The notes beneath the pieces were generated by a model. It was not told the DNA's origin, did not search any database, and saw nothing but the letters and a program-made list of their open reading frames with translations. Below, piece after piece: positions 43,278 through 53,538 of a stretch of DNA of 64,000 nt. Each line of letters opens with the position of its first letter. Position 1 is the first letter of the stretch. Origin of the DNA: Moniliella sp. 'wahieum' (Eukaryota > Basidiomycota > Moniliellomycetes > Moniliellales > Moniliellaceae). Made by a program: the position numbers and the translations under genes. Where the stretch lies: NCBI GenBank assembly GCA_003971905.1, contig RSEE01000043.1, positions 483,293-547,292 on the forward strand, given 5' to 3'.

Positions 43278-46199
43278 ATGTCGTCCATGTTCCGCCCCCA
43301 CGACGACGCCCACAGCACCTCCCTCTTCCGCGCCCCAGCAGCCTCCGCCGCCCCCACCGCCGCCTCCGCCCGCCCGCCGACGCGCCTCCCCATGTGCCCA
43401 ACCGCCACGAGCGCATGCGCCTTGCCCTCGGCGACCTCTCGTACGATGCCTCCTTCGCTGACGACCACGACCCCGACGACCCACTCGACCCCTCCGAGCT
43501 CATCGCCGCGCCCGCCCCAACTTCCCCCCCCGTCCCCGCATTCGACGAGGCAGCCGCCGAGTCGGAAGGCTTGTACGCACTCGGAGGGCCGCCGAGCCAC
43601 GGCAGTCTGCGCCTGGACGATCTGCTGCGCGACCAGGCCGCTCTGCCATCCACACCTGCCACTGCGTCCGGCCCAGTTGCGCCATATGGGAATGCGCCGA
43701 CCTAGCTCTGGGACCACATCGCTCAATGGCAATGCCAGTCCCGCCAAGCCAGCCGAGGCACTCATCTCGGCTGCGTCAGCCAGCGGTCACAGTCCGCATG
43801 GAGATGACAGCGGCAACGGCAGCGGAAGCCACGGTGTGTATGGCGGCGCTGAGGGCGGCGCGAATGACAGCTCAATGCAGGGAATTCCCTTGCCATCACC
43901 GCGCCTGCTGACGACGACTCACGTGGCCAACGCTCACGCCGAGAGCTTGTTGGCGAGGGCGAGTCTAAATTGCGTAGGTGGTTTTTCCTGTACTTGCGGT
44001 TGAGGCTCTGTTAGCGTTGTGGGGCTGCGTTTTGGATCAACAGGCTGACATTGTGGCACACGCGTACCAGTTCCACCCACCCCCGCTCCACTCGAGGACA
44101 GGGGTATTAGCGAAGGGCTGCGCACGGCGCTCAGCACGGCACTCGACACTAGCCGTCTCGCACCCGCCCAGGCGGTGGAGAGCCAAATTCAAGGCCAGGG
44201 TTCAAGCAAGAGCAAGACGGGCGGCTTCGGTAGGAATACGGGCATGGCGTTGGGGACGGCCAATGCGCTCCTCCCACCTCCCGAGGAGACGGATGAGAGT
44301 GACTCGGACGGGGCCTGGGCACGCAATTGGGAGCAGCCCGATACGCTCGAGCCCCAGATCACCGGGTTTGCCGTCGCGTCCTCCAAGCGCAATGCGGACT
44401 TCCACGCCCTTTTCCCTGACGCTCCCGAGGACGACTATTTGATTGAAGGTAGGCCCTTCTCTCCCTTCTCCAGCTTGCCCTATATCCTACTGACAGTCCC
44501 CAGACTATGGCTGTGCGTTGGTCCGTGACATTCTTCTACAGGGCCGGCTGTATGTGTCGGAAAACCATCTCTGCTTCCAGTCCAACATTTTCGGCTGGGT
44601 CACAAACCTCGTTGTCCCCTTCGCCGACATTGTGGCGATTGAAAAACGCAACACGGCTCTTGTCATCCCCAACGCAATCCACATTGCCACGCTGACCGCC
44701 AAGGTATGCTTGTATATCTGTCTTGTTGTGCTAGCGGGAAAGAAAACTGGCTAACAATCGGTTTCTGTCGTCTGTAGCATACCTTTGCTCCTCCGCCCGC
44801 GATGCAACATATGGTGTGATTGTCAACATCTGGAACCTATCTCACCCTTCGCTCGTCCCGCCCGACTCGTCGGAAGACGAAACGGCGGAAGGGCGAATGA
44901 AGGCCCGGATGAGCAAGCGTGCCGGCTGCGACGCAAGTTTATGGAGCGCAAGGAGAAACGCGCCCTCGGCGAAGGGGAAGAGGAAGAGAGTGGGTGCCGA
45001 TTCGTCCACGTCAGACAAGGACGAGAGGCAAACGAAGAAGGCGTGGAGCAGATGAGGCTGCGGAAGTAACAAAAAAGTCAACGGTCCAAAGGGGAAGGAA
45101 GAAGCGCGCGACCGAATGTGCCGATGGTCAGCGCGGCGAGCATTATCCCAATGTTGTGCTCGACGTCACATACCCGACCAGTGTGGAGACACTGCATAAC
45201 CTTCTCTTTACTACCGGCTTTGGCCGCGACTTTTTGGTGGGCAACCAAGCTTTGTTGGATGTCGAGCAGGGAGACTGGGAGAAGGAAGGCGATGAGATGG
45301 TGCGCAATGTGTCGTACATCAAGCCTTTGAATGGTTCGATTGGCCCAAGCAGACCAAGTGTTGATCACCGAGCGCATGCTCTATGCCGATTTTGAGACGT
45401 ACACAACCACTTTGACCACCACACGGACCCCGACGTACCTTCTGGCGGCTCATTTTCGGTCAAGACTCGCACTTGCCTCACATGGGCAGGGGGGTGGAAC
45501 ACGCGCCTTCATATCACCTGCACCGTGGAGTGGACCGGGCGTAGCTTTATCCGCAGTACGTCCCTTTTGGTATTTTCGTTGCATAGAGTGCAGAAAAGGG
45601 ACTGACGAACGCAGGTGTGATTGACCGAGCCTCGATTGACGGCCAGAAGAGTACTACAAGGCGCTTAATCTCGAGATTTGCAAGTACATGAAGACCATGC
45701 AAACGAGTTCAAGCCCGAGGGTGAGGAGGGCGAAGGTGAGGAGAGCGAAGGCCAAGCGGAAGAATGGCGTTGGATTCGCCTCCACCTACCAAGGTGGTGG
45801 GTGCCGTCTTGCCCACACACAGGGGGTCCGACGCTCACCCCGTCTGGGAAGTCGCGACAAAGATGTGGTCGAGTGTGCAAGACCAGGGGGAGAAGCATCG
45901 ATTACCATCTTCTGCTGGTGGGGGCGGTGGTGGTGCTCCTGGTGCTGAATGCGTGGGCGATGCGTCCTTCCCGTCCCCACGCGCTGGGCCGTGGCAAGAC
46001 GAAGTGTTGCTAAGCCAGGCTTTGCGCAAGGCCCTGCGGCAAGCGCTCTACCCTGCTGCGAGTCGCTGGACGCCCAGTCGCCCGGGAGCGAAGTGCAGCG
46101 ACTGACCTTGCTCCTCCAGTTGCAAGAACAACAGATTCTCACCCTCAAGGCCGACTGCTTCAACTCACCTCCCGTGTCGAGAAGATCGGGCGGGCATGA
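43278..46199 (+). CDS. GRAM-VASt sterol-transfer protein (LAM/YSP/Aster family), copy 2
   Basis: Paralogue of the minus-strand gene at 9.8-12.8 kb, with the same start (MSSMFRPHDD against MSLFRPHND) and domain order. It has a disordered N terminus, ITGFAVASSKRNADFHALF and DDYLIE, then intron 44449-44503 (55 nt), the GRAM core SNIFGWVTNLVVPFADIVAIEKRN, intron 44704-44777 (74 nt), a charged linker, and a VASt domain HYPNVVLDVTYPTSVETLHNLLF with YIKPLNGSIGPSR (about 45135-45360). A transmembrane helix follows at about 45910-45975, and a C-terminal coiled coil QRLTLLLQLQEQQILTLKAD ends at 46199 once one lost base is allowed for. Both intron positions are shared with copy 1. Frame slips occur at about 43990, 44780, 45070, 45345, 45640 and 46155. 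Confidence 0.86.
44449..44503 (+). other. Intron 1 of GRAM-VASt copy 2
   Basis: GTAGGC donor, CTACTGAC branch-like site and CCCCAG acceptor, 55 nt. It is at the same position as the 154-nt intron of copy 1. Confidence 0.85.
44704..44777 (+). other. Intron 2 of GRAM-VASt copy 2
   Basis: GTATGC donor, GGCTAACAA branch site and CTGTAG acceptor, 74 nt, after the codons for LTAK as in copy 1. Confidence 0.85.
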
Positions 46200-46319
46200 T
46201 GATGGCATGACGCCGCCCGCCCCTCGCGCATACCCTAAACATTTCCCTTGACAATCATTCAATTTCCTACACAGCCAATGACATGATGCCACCTCAGTAT
46301 CAGTCCATCTGCTGCAGGC

Positions 46320-48035
46320 CTAGTCAAAGTGATCTTCTTGGCCTTGCCGGCACGAACTCCTTGAAATGGTCGCCATAGGCAGCATGGGTCTTCTTCTTGA
46401 TGGTGGTAGGAATTTCATCAGGTCGTCCGGAACGGCCTGATTCGCATCTTTAAGGATCCGGACCATTCGCCCGCATGCGCCTTATCTCGTCGGTAAAGAA
46501 GGTGATGCGGCGCCATCTCGGCACCGCGTCCTGTCCGTCCAATGCGGTGCACATAGTCTTCGGCCGTAAGCGGGAAGGTGTAATTGACGACAAGTCCACA
46601 TCGGGAATGTCGAGACCACGGGGCCGCAAACATCAGTGGCAACGAGGATGGGCGCCGACCATCCTTGAACGCAGCAAGGTTCGCCCGGTCGCGCTGCCCC
46701 AGATCTCCATGGATGCCCCGGACCTTGTGTCCGTTGCGGGCAAGACGCTGCTCGACCCGGGCAGCCTCCTTTTTGTACAGAGCAAACACCAGGATGCGAT
46801 CTGTCTTTTTGTGGCCCTTGCCGGCATAATACTGGCGCAACACATCGTCCAACTTACGGTCTTGACCAGCCGCCTTCCAGAACGTGAACGGTTGCGTAAT
46901 CCTCCTGTTGGCGCCGAGCTCGGCCGAGCCAACCGTGACGCGCATCGGGTCACGAAGGAAAGTGTCGGCAAGCATGCGGACCGCTGGCGCCAAGTCGCAC
47001 TAAACAGGCCGTCTGCCGTTGTGCCGAAGGGGTCATACCCAAGATGGCGCGGAATGTCAGGTTCGAAGCCCTTATCCAGCATCCGATCCGCCTCATCCAG
47101 CCGGCCACCTTGACGTTGCCCAAGACAAGCGAGCCGCGGGCCAAGTCCAACAAGCGCCCGGGCGTACCCACCACAATCGCTGGCGCAGGCCCCTTCCTGC
47201 CCTGCAGAGCGCGCGTCTGCTCCCTTTCCCCACACCGCCATACAGACACAGCACACCCAATCCAGTCCCGCGTCCGAGCTTTTCCAGCTGCTCGGCCGTC
47301 TGTTGCGCCAGCTCGCGCGTCGGCGCCACAACAAGCACCAGTGGGCCCGCCTTCGTATTTACTGCCCCCTCACGGAGCAGAGCTTGCACGGCCGGAGACC
47401 AAAGGCAACGTCTTTCCGGACCTGTATCCATGTCAGTCACATACCCCAGCTGGTCGATCAAGTGAGGGAGGGCGGGGGCGGAGGGAGGGACGTACCCAGT
47501 CTCAGCAATACCCACCATGTCCTTGCCCTGAAGGAGCAGGGGCCAGCAAGCGGCCTGAATGGGTGTTGGAGCAGGAAAGTTCTGATCGGCAAGCACCTTG
47601 CTGATGCGAGGGTCGACGAGGGTGTCCAATGCGGAAAAGCGGGTAAACGCAACTGCGTCCGCCGCCTTGCTGTCTTCCACCGCGCTGTCCTCGACTGTGA
47701 TGTGGTTCTTTTCGAGGAACGCTTGGGACCCACTCGCATCCCCGCAGCAGCTGCAGCCACGTCAAGAGCGTAGTACACCTTTCCTAGACGCGGCTGCCCT
47801 GGCGCTGGTGCTGGGGTTGGGGCTGGTGCCGAAGCAGGTGCGCCCTTTTCACCTTCTTGTCCTTCTTGTCTTCTTGGCCTTTTGACACTTTTCTCGCTCT
47901 TGGAATATCGGTGGCGGCTTCGGCCTTGCGCTTCTTGTCCTTCTTGTCTTTCTTCTCCTTCTTGTCCTTGTGGGGCTTGTCCGTCTTGCCCTTCCTTGGC
48001 TGCTTGAGCGCTTTCTTGCTCTCCTTCTCGCCCAT
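46320..48035 (-). CDS. DBP3: DEAD-box RNA helicase DBP3 (60S ribosome assembly)
   Basis: Nucleolar ATP-dependent RNA helicase in large-subunit rRNA processing. The start MGEKESKKALKQPRKGK opens a lysine-rich tail (KKEKKDKKDKKRK) typical of Dbp3. Then follow FSALDTLVDPRISKVLADQNFPAPTPIQAACWPLLLQGKD (Q motif), VGIAETG before an intron of about 90 nt, the GSGKT loop after it, VAPTRELAQQ, VGTPGRLLDLA, DEADRMLDKGFEPDI, FSATW, RILVFALYKKEAARVEQRLARNGHKVRGIHGDL, FPLTAEDYVHRIGRTGR and a tail with TIKKKTHAAYGDHF. The family ending KKITFD fits if one T is missing just before the TAG at 46320. At least eight single-base slips split the gene, most at short homopolymers. It sits between the two members of the second GRAM-VASt/CHS7 pair. 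Confidence 0.92.
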
Positions 48036-48796
48036 GGTGCTAGTGATGGTGAAGAGCAAGAAAAATTTGAACGCGCGGCGTAATTGTGAAACAAGGAAAA
48101 AAATAAAATACAGCATTGTCTTGAAATGTTTCAGGAGGGAGTGAAGGTCTTTTGTTTGGTCACCGGTCACCGGTCACACCACATTTATGCCGACTAGTAC
48201 CTTGACTGTTCTTTGCCGGTCCTGCGACTTGGGAAGATTATAGCGTATCCTCTTTCCGACATGAGGAGCTTCAGGACGATTGCAGGTAACTAGCAACACC
48301 CCACTAGAGTCACTGGTCAGGGTATACAAACGGACTACGTAATAGTTTCCTTCTGTACATAGCCTGACAGAGCGAGGAGATGTGTCCTAGGTGAAGATGA
48401 AATGTGGTGATGATCCGACGTGAGGCTCATAGAAAAGATGGAGAAGGACACGGCTGGTTCCTCCATCGTGGCAAGAGACAAGGTGGAGAGGTTACAGCAA
48501 AAGCCTAGCAGGGCTAACCTCCACATTAGAAGACGAGAGGAGACCGAAAAAATACCCCATACACAAGACGATCCTTTGATAACAAGCGGCGATGACGCAA
48601 TATGGTGGGGTGGGGAGAAAAAGAATCGAGGCAGGGCGAATAAGGAAAAAAGGAGCCGAGATTGTAGGTGACCCTGTCCCCCACCCCTCCCCATCCATGT
48701 TCTAGGTGTGATGATGACATGTTTGTTCGACTGCACGAGGTCTGCGGGACATGATAGACAGTCGAGACAGGAGTGGGTTGCAGGGGCGGGCAAAGG
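48036..48796. other. Spacer between DBP3 and CHS7-2
   Basis: DBP3 promoter and 3' flank of CHS7-2. TCACCGG direct repeats lie at 48158-48176. No supported gene. Confidence 0.45.
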
Positions 48797-49820
48797 CTAG
48801 AACGCTGATAGCCCGCCTTGGTCACTCGTGCATGTCCACCAAAAGGCTTAGATGTGAACGAGTCCGTCTCCGATCCCCAGTAGGGGTCTGTAACTTCCCA
48901 GCAGCGGCCTTGGAGCCCACACTGAACTCAGGTCCTCCTTTGTGATATCATCCCAGAACTTGTACCCATCATGATGGCAAAAAGGATGGCGAGCGTGCCA
49001 AGAAAAGGCCATCGACATAATGTTTTGTCCCGGTGCATACGTCGGTCGACACCCCCATCATCAGCACCAGCCCCGCGACGTAAAATATGGTGGCAAATAA
49101 AGGTCGCCAATGGGCCAAAGAGTGTCGAGGGTACGAACACGATCCATACCTGGGTGGTGAGCCAGATGAGGATGAAGATCAGTGGCATGATCATATGGAC
49201 CACATAGAGCCCAACATGATGTTGTGGGTTAAGACTGTTTCCCCATCCCTTAAAAGTGGCCGCGGCGACGACAAAACCGACGACCCAAAGACCGAGCGTG
49301 GAGCCGTACAGAAAGAAGGGATTGCCGTGTCCATCCTCCCAGAACTGAAACCGACAAAGCCATTGGCCATAAGACACCAGCTCAGGGCAGGACGAGACCG
49401 ATGTGAACGGATACAATCCACAGGTACGCACCTGAGTAGGTGGAATCACAGCCGAGTCGAGGAAGATGCCGAGGATTTCCTCAATGATGTAGAGGTAGAA
49501 GAAGAGGCTAATCTCGCGCCGGCCAACGGCCGTGTACTTGGAGCGAATGTGGTAGAGCATGATGAGCACCATAAAGACCAGCAAAGATGTGCATCACACA
49601 GGTAGCTGTCCCAGAACGCACATCGCGTCAACCTCGGGCCGCCGGCGCATCCAGAAAGCAAAACAGGCGGACGTACCACACTGGAAGACGAGGGTGCTGC
49701 CGAGCTGCACGCTACGTGCATAGCATTGTGGGCACAATCCTGTCTCGCTGTTGAGAAGCGGCAGGGCAGAGGGGCCACCTCCTCGCACAGGCCGGTGTAG
49801 TTGCCGACCTGGAACGGCAT
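48797..49820 (-). CDS. CHS7: Chitin synthase export chaperone Chs7, copy 2
   Basis: Second Chs7-type ER protein, about 80-85 per cent identical by eye to copy 1 in the aligned blocks. Start MPFQVGNYTGLCEE, then CYARSVQLGSTLVFQCG, a proper intron (49606-49676, 71 nt, GTACGT...GACAG), IMLYHIRSKYTAVGRREISLFFYLYIIEEILGIFLDSAVIP, FWEDG, SLNPQHHVGLYVVHMIMPLIFILIW and WPFLGTLAILFAIM. The C-terminal blocks EFSVGSKAAA, TDSFTSKPFGG and TKAGYQ run to the TAG at 48797. Frame slips are frequent, e.g. near 49735, 49590, 49415, 49130 and 48950. Ancient duplication, as the nucleotide sequence has drifted in synonymous positions and in the intron. Confidence 0.92.
49606..49676 (-). other. Intron of CHS7-2 (71 nt)
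   Basis: GTACGT donor and GGGACAG acceptor on the minus strand, right after FQCG. The counterpart in copy 1 has lost the acceptor G. Confidence 0.8.
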
Positions 49821-52025
49821 GAGCACACGAAGGTGGGGTGGTGGAGGACGACCGATGTTGCTTGCCGTCGGGTCGCAATTGCGTGATGGGCGCGGCCTCC
49901 TTGCCTTTGTATCGGAGATGGGAACTCGGCCGGGCCATAATGCCAGGCCAGGCACGGCCTGCCACTTACTGCGCTGCCGCAGATCACCCCCTCCCGATCG
50001 GCGGCTGGATAAGGCACAGCGGCAGTGCACATCCCCCGGGTGCCTCGCACTTTCTTGCACGCCGGCACGTCGGCAGTGTCAGCCGCTCTCCTCTCCACTC
50101 GCAACGAGTAGCCCGGTGGCGGAGTGAACGCTAAACGTTAACTAGAAACAAGCAACACTAGAGTGGCTAATAGCAACTAGGAGTAGCTAGCCCCAAAGCG
50201 CCCCCCTCTCGCGTTTCTCCAACCCGTGCTCCTTCAGATGAAAACCCGGTGGGCCAGGGTTCGGACAAGAAGGGCCATTCATCCGAGACTGCTCTCACGC
50301 CTCGATTTCTCCTAACGCAATATTCATCCACGTAGGCTGCTTAAACTTGATGGGCACCCTGGCAGTGCGCCAAGACTCCCCCGAGGACTATAGGCTTCTC
50401 AGATCTCACGCCTCACACGATTCATAGATCATGGCATGGCATTGGGCTTAATGGCATAATTGACACCATCTGTCAGGAGACGGAGATGGGGGAAAGGGTG
50501 CAGATGGATTGCATACATCTAGTGGGCCAAGGGCCCCCTAGCACGGCGTGAGTCTGACACCATCGGTCCCACTAGGTGACGCAGTGACGATGTGAGGAAT
50601 TCCAGGGCATCCCTCTGTCTGCTCTCCACCGGCACTAAGTCTTAGCGCCTCCATTCTCCTATTATAGGCGTACGTGCACAGACGCTCCTTTTCAGCTACC
50701 CTCATACCATCGCACCCTTTCACATGAAGAGCTTCACACTTCACACGCCCTCCTACCGGCCACTCCCCTTCCTTCCCGAATATAATAATAAACTGCCTCG
50801 AAACATCATCGACCCATCTCTTCGTCCCGTCAAGCTGGCGGACCCAGTGTGGAGCAGAAGGGCAAGAATAAGTTTGCTATGTTCGGGCCCTCCTTGCGCC
50901 GAACTGAAGGAGACTGTGTCGATTTTGGCTGTCAGGTAGGGACCCAGCCGGGAGTCTATGTCGTTGAGTTCGAAGAGTTTGTTGCTGCCGTGGCCCCTCA
51001 AGAATTCTTCGAGGTTCCCCAAGTGGTTCGCCACACTTTGTTCAGTTTTGGTTCCCCGCTAAATCCGGTGCAGTGTGCTTGGCATTGACTCTCACAGCTA
51101 ATCGAGTAAGGTCAGAGGTCTGGTTGTGTCAATAGCAGAGAGGTCTTTCAGTTGAGCAAGCTATGTTCCCGTCGGAGCTTCGAGTTTGGCAGTCCGCTTG
51201 CTCTCTGAATCAAGAAGAAGCGCAATTCCTCCAACTGAGCCTCCAAAACCTTTCCCCCAAACCAGCTTCCGACCCTTTCCGCGTACCGAGACAAAAAGTG
51301 CGACTCGAGTTTACACATCCTCGTCTTTTGCCGACCCACAATTTGTCCACAGACTGGGTAGCTGTCACAGATTCTTCAGCGTGCGTAACCACTTTCCATT
51401 CAACTGGGACTGGACTAGGACTTGATTCGACGGGGCGGGGAGAGCATCCACGCGACTGAATTGGCGAATCCAGAAGGTGAAGACGCCAATGGATCGTGAC
51501 CATGAGAGCCAGCAATGCTTACAGACAGAGAGGATTAAAGGAAATAACACAAGTAGAGAGAGAATGGGGGAAACAATAGAAGAGAGGGGGAAGTTATTGC
51601 GGCAGGCGCTCCCGGGAAAGGTAAAGTGCTAGGGTTCCTCTGCACTGCCCTCAGTTGATCGATGACGCTCGCTTGTGTATAGCAAGGTGGAAGGTTCCGC
51701 TCGCGGGCCGCGCACCCCCTACGCGCTCCATATCTCCATTCTCCTCTCTCTCCTGTCTCCTTCCCTTCAGATAACGCTTGAAAACGTGTGGCTCACCACG
51801 TTGCCTTCATGCCTTGTCTCAAGGCGGCTTTGGAGCTGATCCCATGATAGGATCGCCTAGTGCTCCCAAGTCACACTCTAGCACCTGCCCTTAAGGGAGT
51901 TTCAAAGTTTCACAGACCCAAACCGAAAACCCACAAAATGAAGCCAAGTCCAATTGCGATTACTTCGTGGCCGGCAGCAACCATCGCAGGCCCGGTCTCG
52001 GGGCTTTTCAGGGACTGCGACTAAC
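49821..52025. other. Gene-poor region between CHS7-2 and ZPR1
   Basis: No recognised gene. An ORF pair at 50724-51088 (+; starts MKSFTLHTPSY and MEQKGKNKFAMF in different frames) is preceded by a CT-rich leader and could be a small broken gene, but I recognise no family. AAACGTTAAC lies near 50145 upstream of CHS7-2. Confidence 0.4.
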
Positions 52026-53538
52026 ATGAGCCAAACCGATTTCGGTCCTCCCGGTGAGGCAGGCCAATATCCCACCCCGCTTGGTTGATCTGATCGAGAG
52101 TGAGGTTCTGGAGGAACAAGAAGATCAATGTGTGGGCTGTGGCGGAAGAGGAGTGCGGAAAGTGGAGCGGGCCTCGATCCCCTCATTCGGTACACTTGTC
52201 TTTACGTCGTTCGCCTGTGCCCTTTGTGGACGGCAAACGAGCGATCCTGAACCCCAGTCTCCCAAGCGGAGTGGCGTCGAGTACTGCGTGCGTCTCAGGA
52301 CCCGCAGCGACCTGGCGCGACAGGTGGTCAAGTCCCCCTGGGCGTGTGTGCGTGTGCCCGAGTTGGAGCTGGAGATCCCGCGGCAACGCGCGCGCGGTTA
52401 CCACCCTGGCTCATCTCCTTCTCGAAACTGTGGAGGATCTGGAATTGGCCCAACCGGTTCGGCAAATCGTTGCCCCGCCTGCATGGGCCCGGATCGACAG
52501 CCTATGCCGCACCCTCCGAACTGTCCTTGGCGCCAGCACCAACGCAGACTCAGACCAGGCGACAGCTAACCTGCCCGCTCTCTCGATTCAGCTCGATGAC
52601 CCGAGTGGCAACAGCTTTCTCCAGCCTCTCCCGACGCAGGAAGAGGATCCGTGTTGGACGGCCCGGGAATATGCGCGTACCATGGCCCAGGACTTGGCTC
52701 TGCTTGGCCCCACCCCTAACGAGCCCGGCACCCAACTCCAACACCCCACCGATACAGCGGGATGGGGCAGCTGTCCACAATGCGGCGCGAGGGAGAAAGA
52801 GTGGTCCAACGCTGCATCCCCCGCAGTGCCATGCGGTAGAGCTGAGGGGGGCTTGGTGTGGGCAATGTGGGTACGAGGCTACGGAGGTCAGGCCGCATGG
52901 GAGCGTGGCGCCGCAAGGAATGGGTGGCGCTGCAGGTGCAGGTGCGGGGGGCGGAGGATTTGCAGAGAGAAGTGATCACCTCGGCCTCGGCATTGTTGGA
53001 GATCCCTGAGCTGGGGCTACGGCTTCTTCCAGGCACGCTGCAGGCGCAACTGACGACTCTGGAGGCGTTGTTGGGGCAAGTACATGAGCTGGGCCGCGCG
53101 GCAGCTGGTGGGGCCGGCGCCGACGCCGACGCTGGTGTTGTTGACAGTGACCGCGCTGGTCCTGGTGCCGGTGACGGCGGCCACGAGGAGGGTGCTACCC
53201 TGTTCCTGGCGCGGCTGAGGGCGGTGGCAGCGGGGCAGGTGCCGTTCACTATGGTTCTGGACGACGGATTGGCCATGATTTACATCCAGTCGCTGGGTGC
53301 GACAGGTTTGGACAGCCAGCTGCAAGTCCAGGACTATGTGCGTACTTGGGAACAGGACGAGGCACTGGGGCTAAGGCAGAGGTCAGAAGCTGTGGCGACC
53401 GGTGTGTTGGATGCTGCGGACACACTGCGACGGCCTGGAAGCAAAGCCAAAATGAGCGGGGGGGGTGACGATTACGAGGGGAAGAACGAAGAGCAGAGGA
53501 GACAAAAGAGACCAAGATTAAGCGGAACTGGCGAATAA
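52026..53538 (+). CDS. ZPR1: Zinc-finger protein ZPR1
   Basis: Chaperone-like protein with two repeats of a C4 zinc finger plus a beta-domain. It is needed for eEF1A folding in yeast. Repeat 1: CVGCGGRGVRKVERASIPSFG, ACALCGRQTSD, VPELELEIP, TTLAHLLLETVEDLE, IDSLCRTLRTVL and IQLDDPSGNSFLQPLP (the family IIDDPSGNS motif). Repeat 2: CPQCGA, WCGQCGYEATEVRP, EDLQREVI, EIPELGLRLLPG, LTTLEALL and FTMVLDDGLAMIYIQSL. The tail is acidic then basic (RRQKRPRL). ATG 52026 is in a different frame from repeat 1, so the true start or a small leader intron is unresolved. The frame changes near 52395, 52790 and 52920 all in the +1 (or -2) direction, unlike most slips in this window, so decay cannot be excluded. 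Confidence 0.85.

Noticed and set aside
8489-49820. The two CHS7/GRAM-VASt pairs as an assembly artefact or haplotype duplicate
   Set aside because: The copies differ at many protein and intron positions, have different flanks, and one pair has DBP3 inside it.
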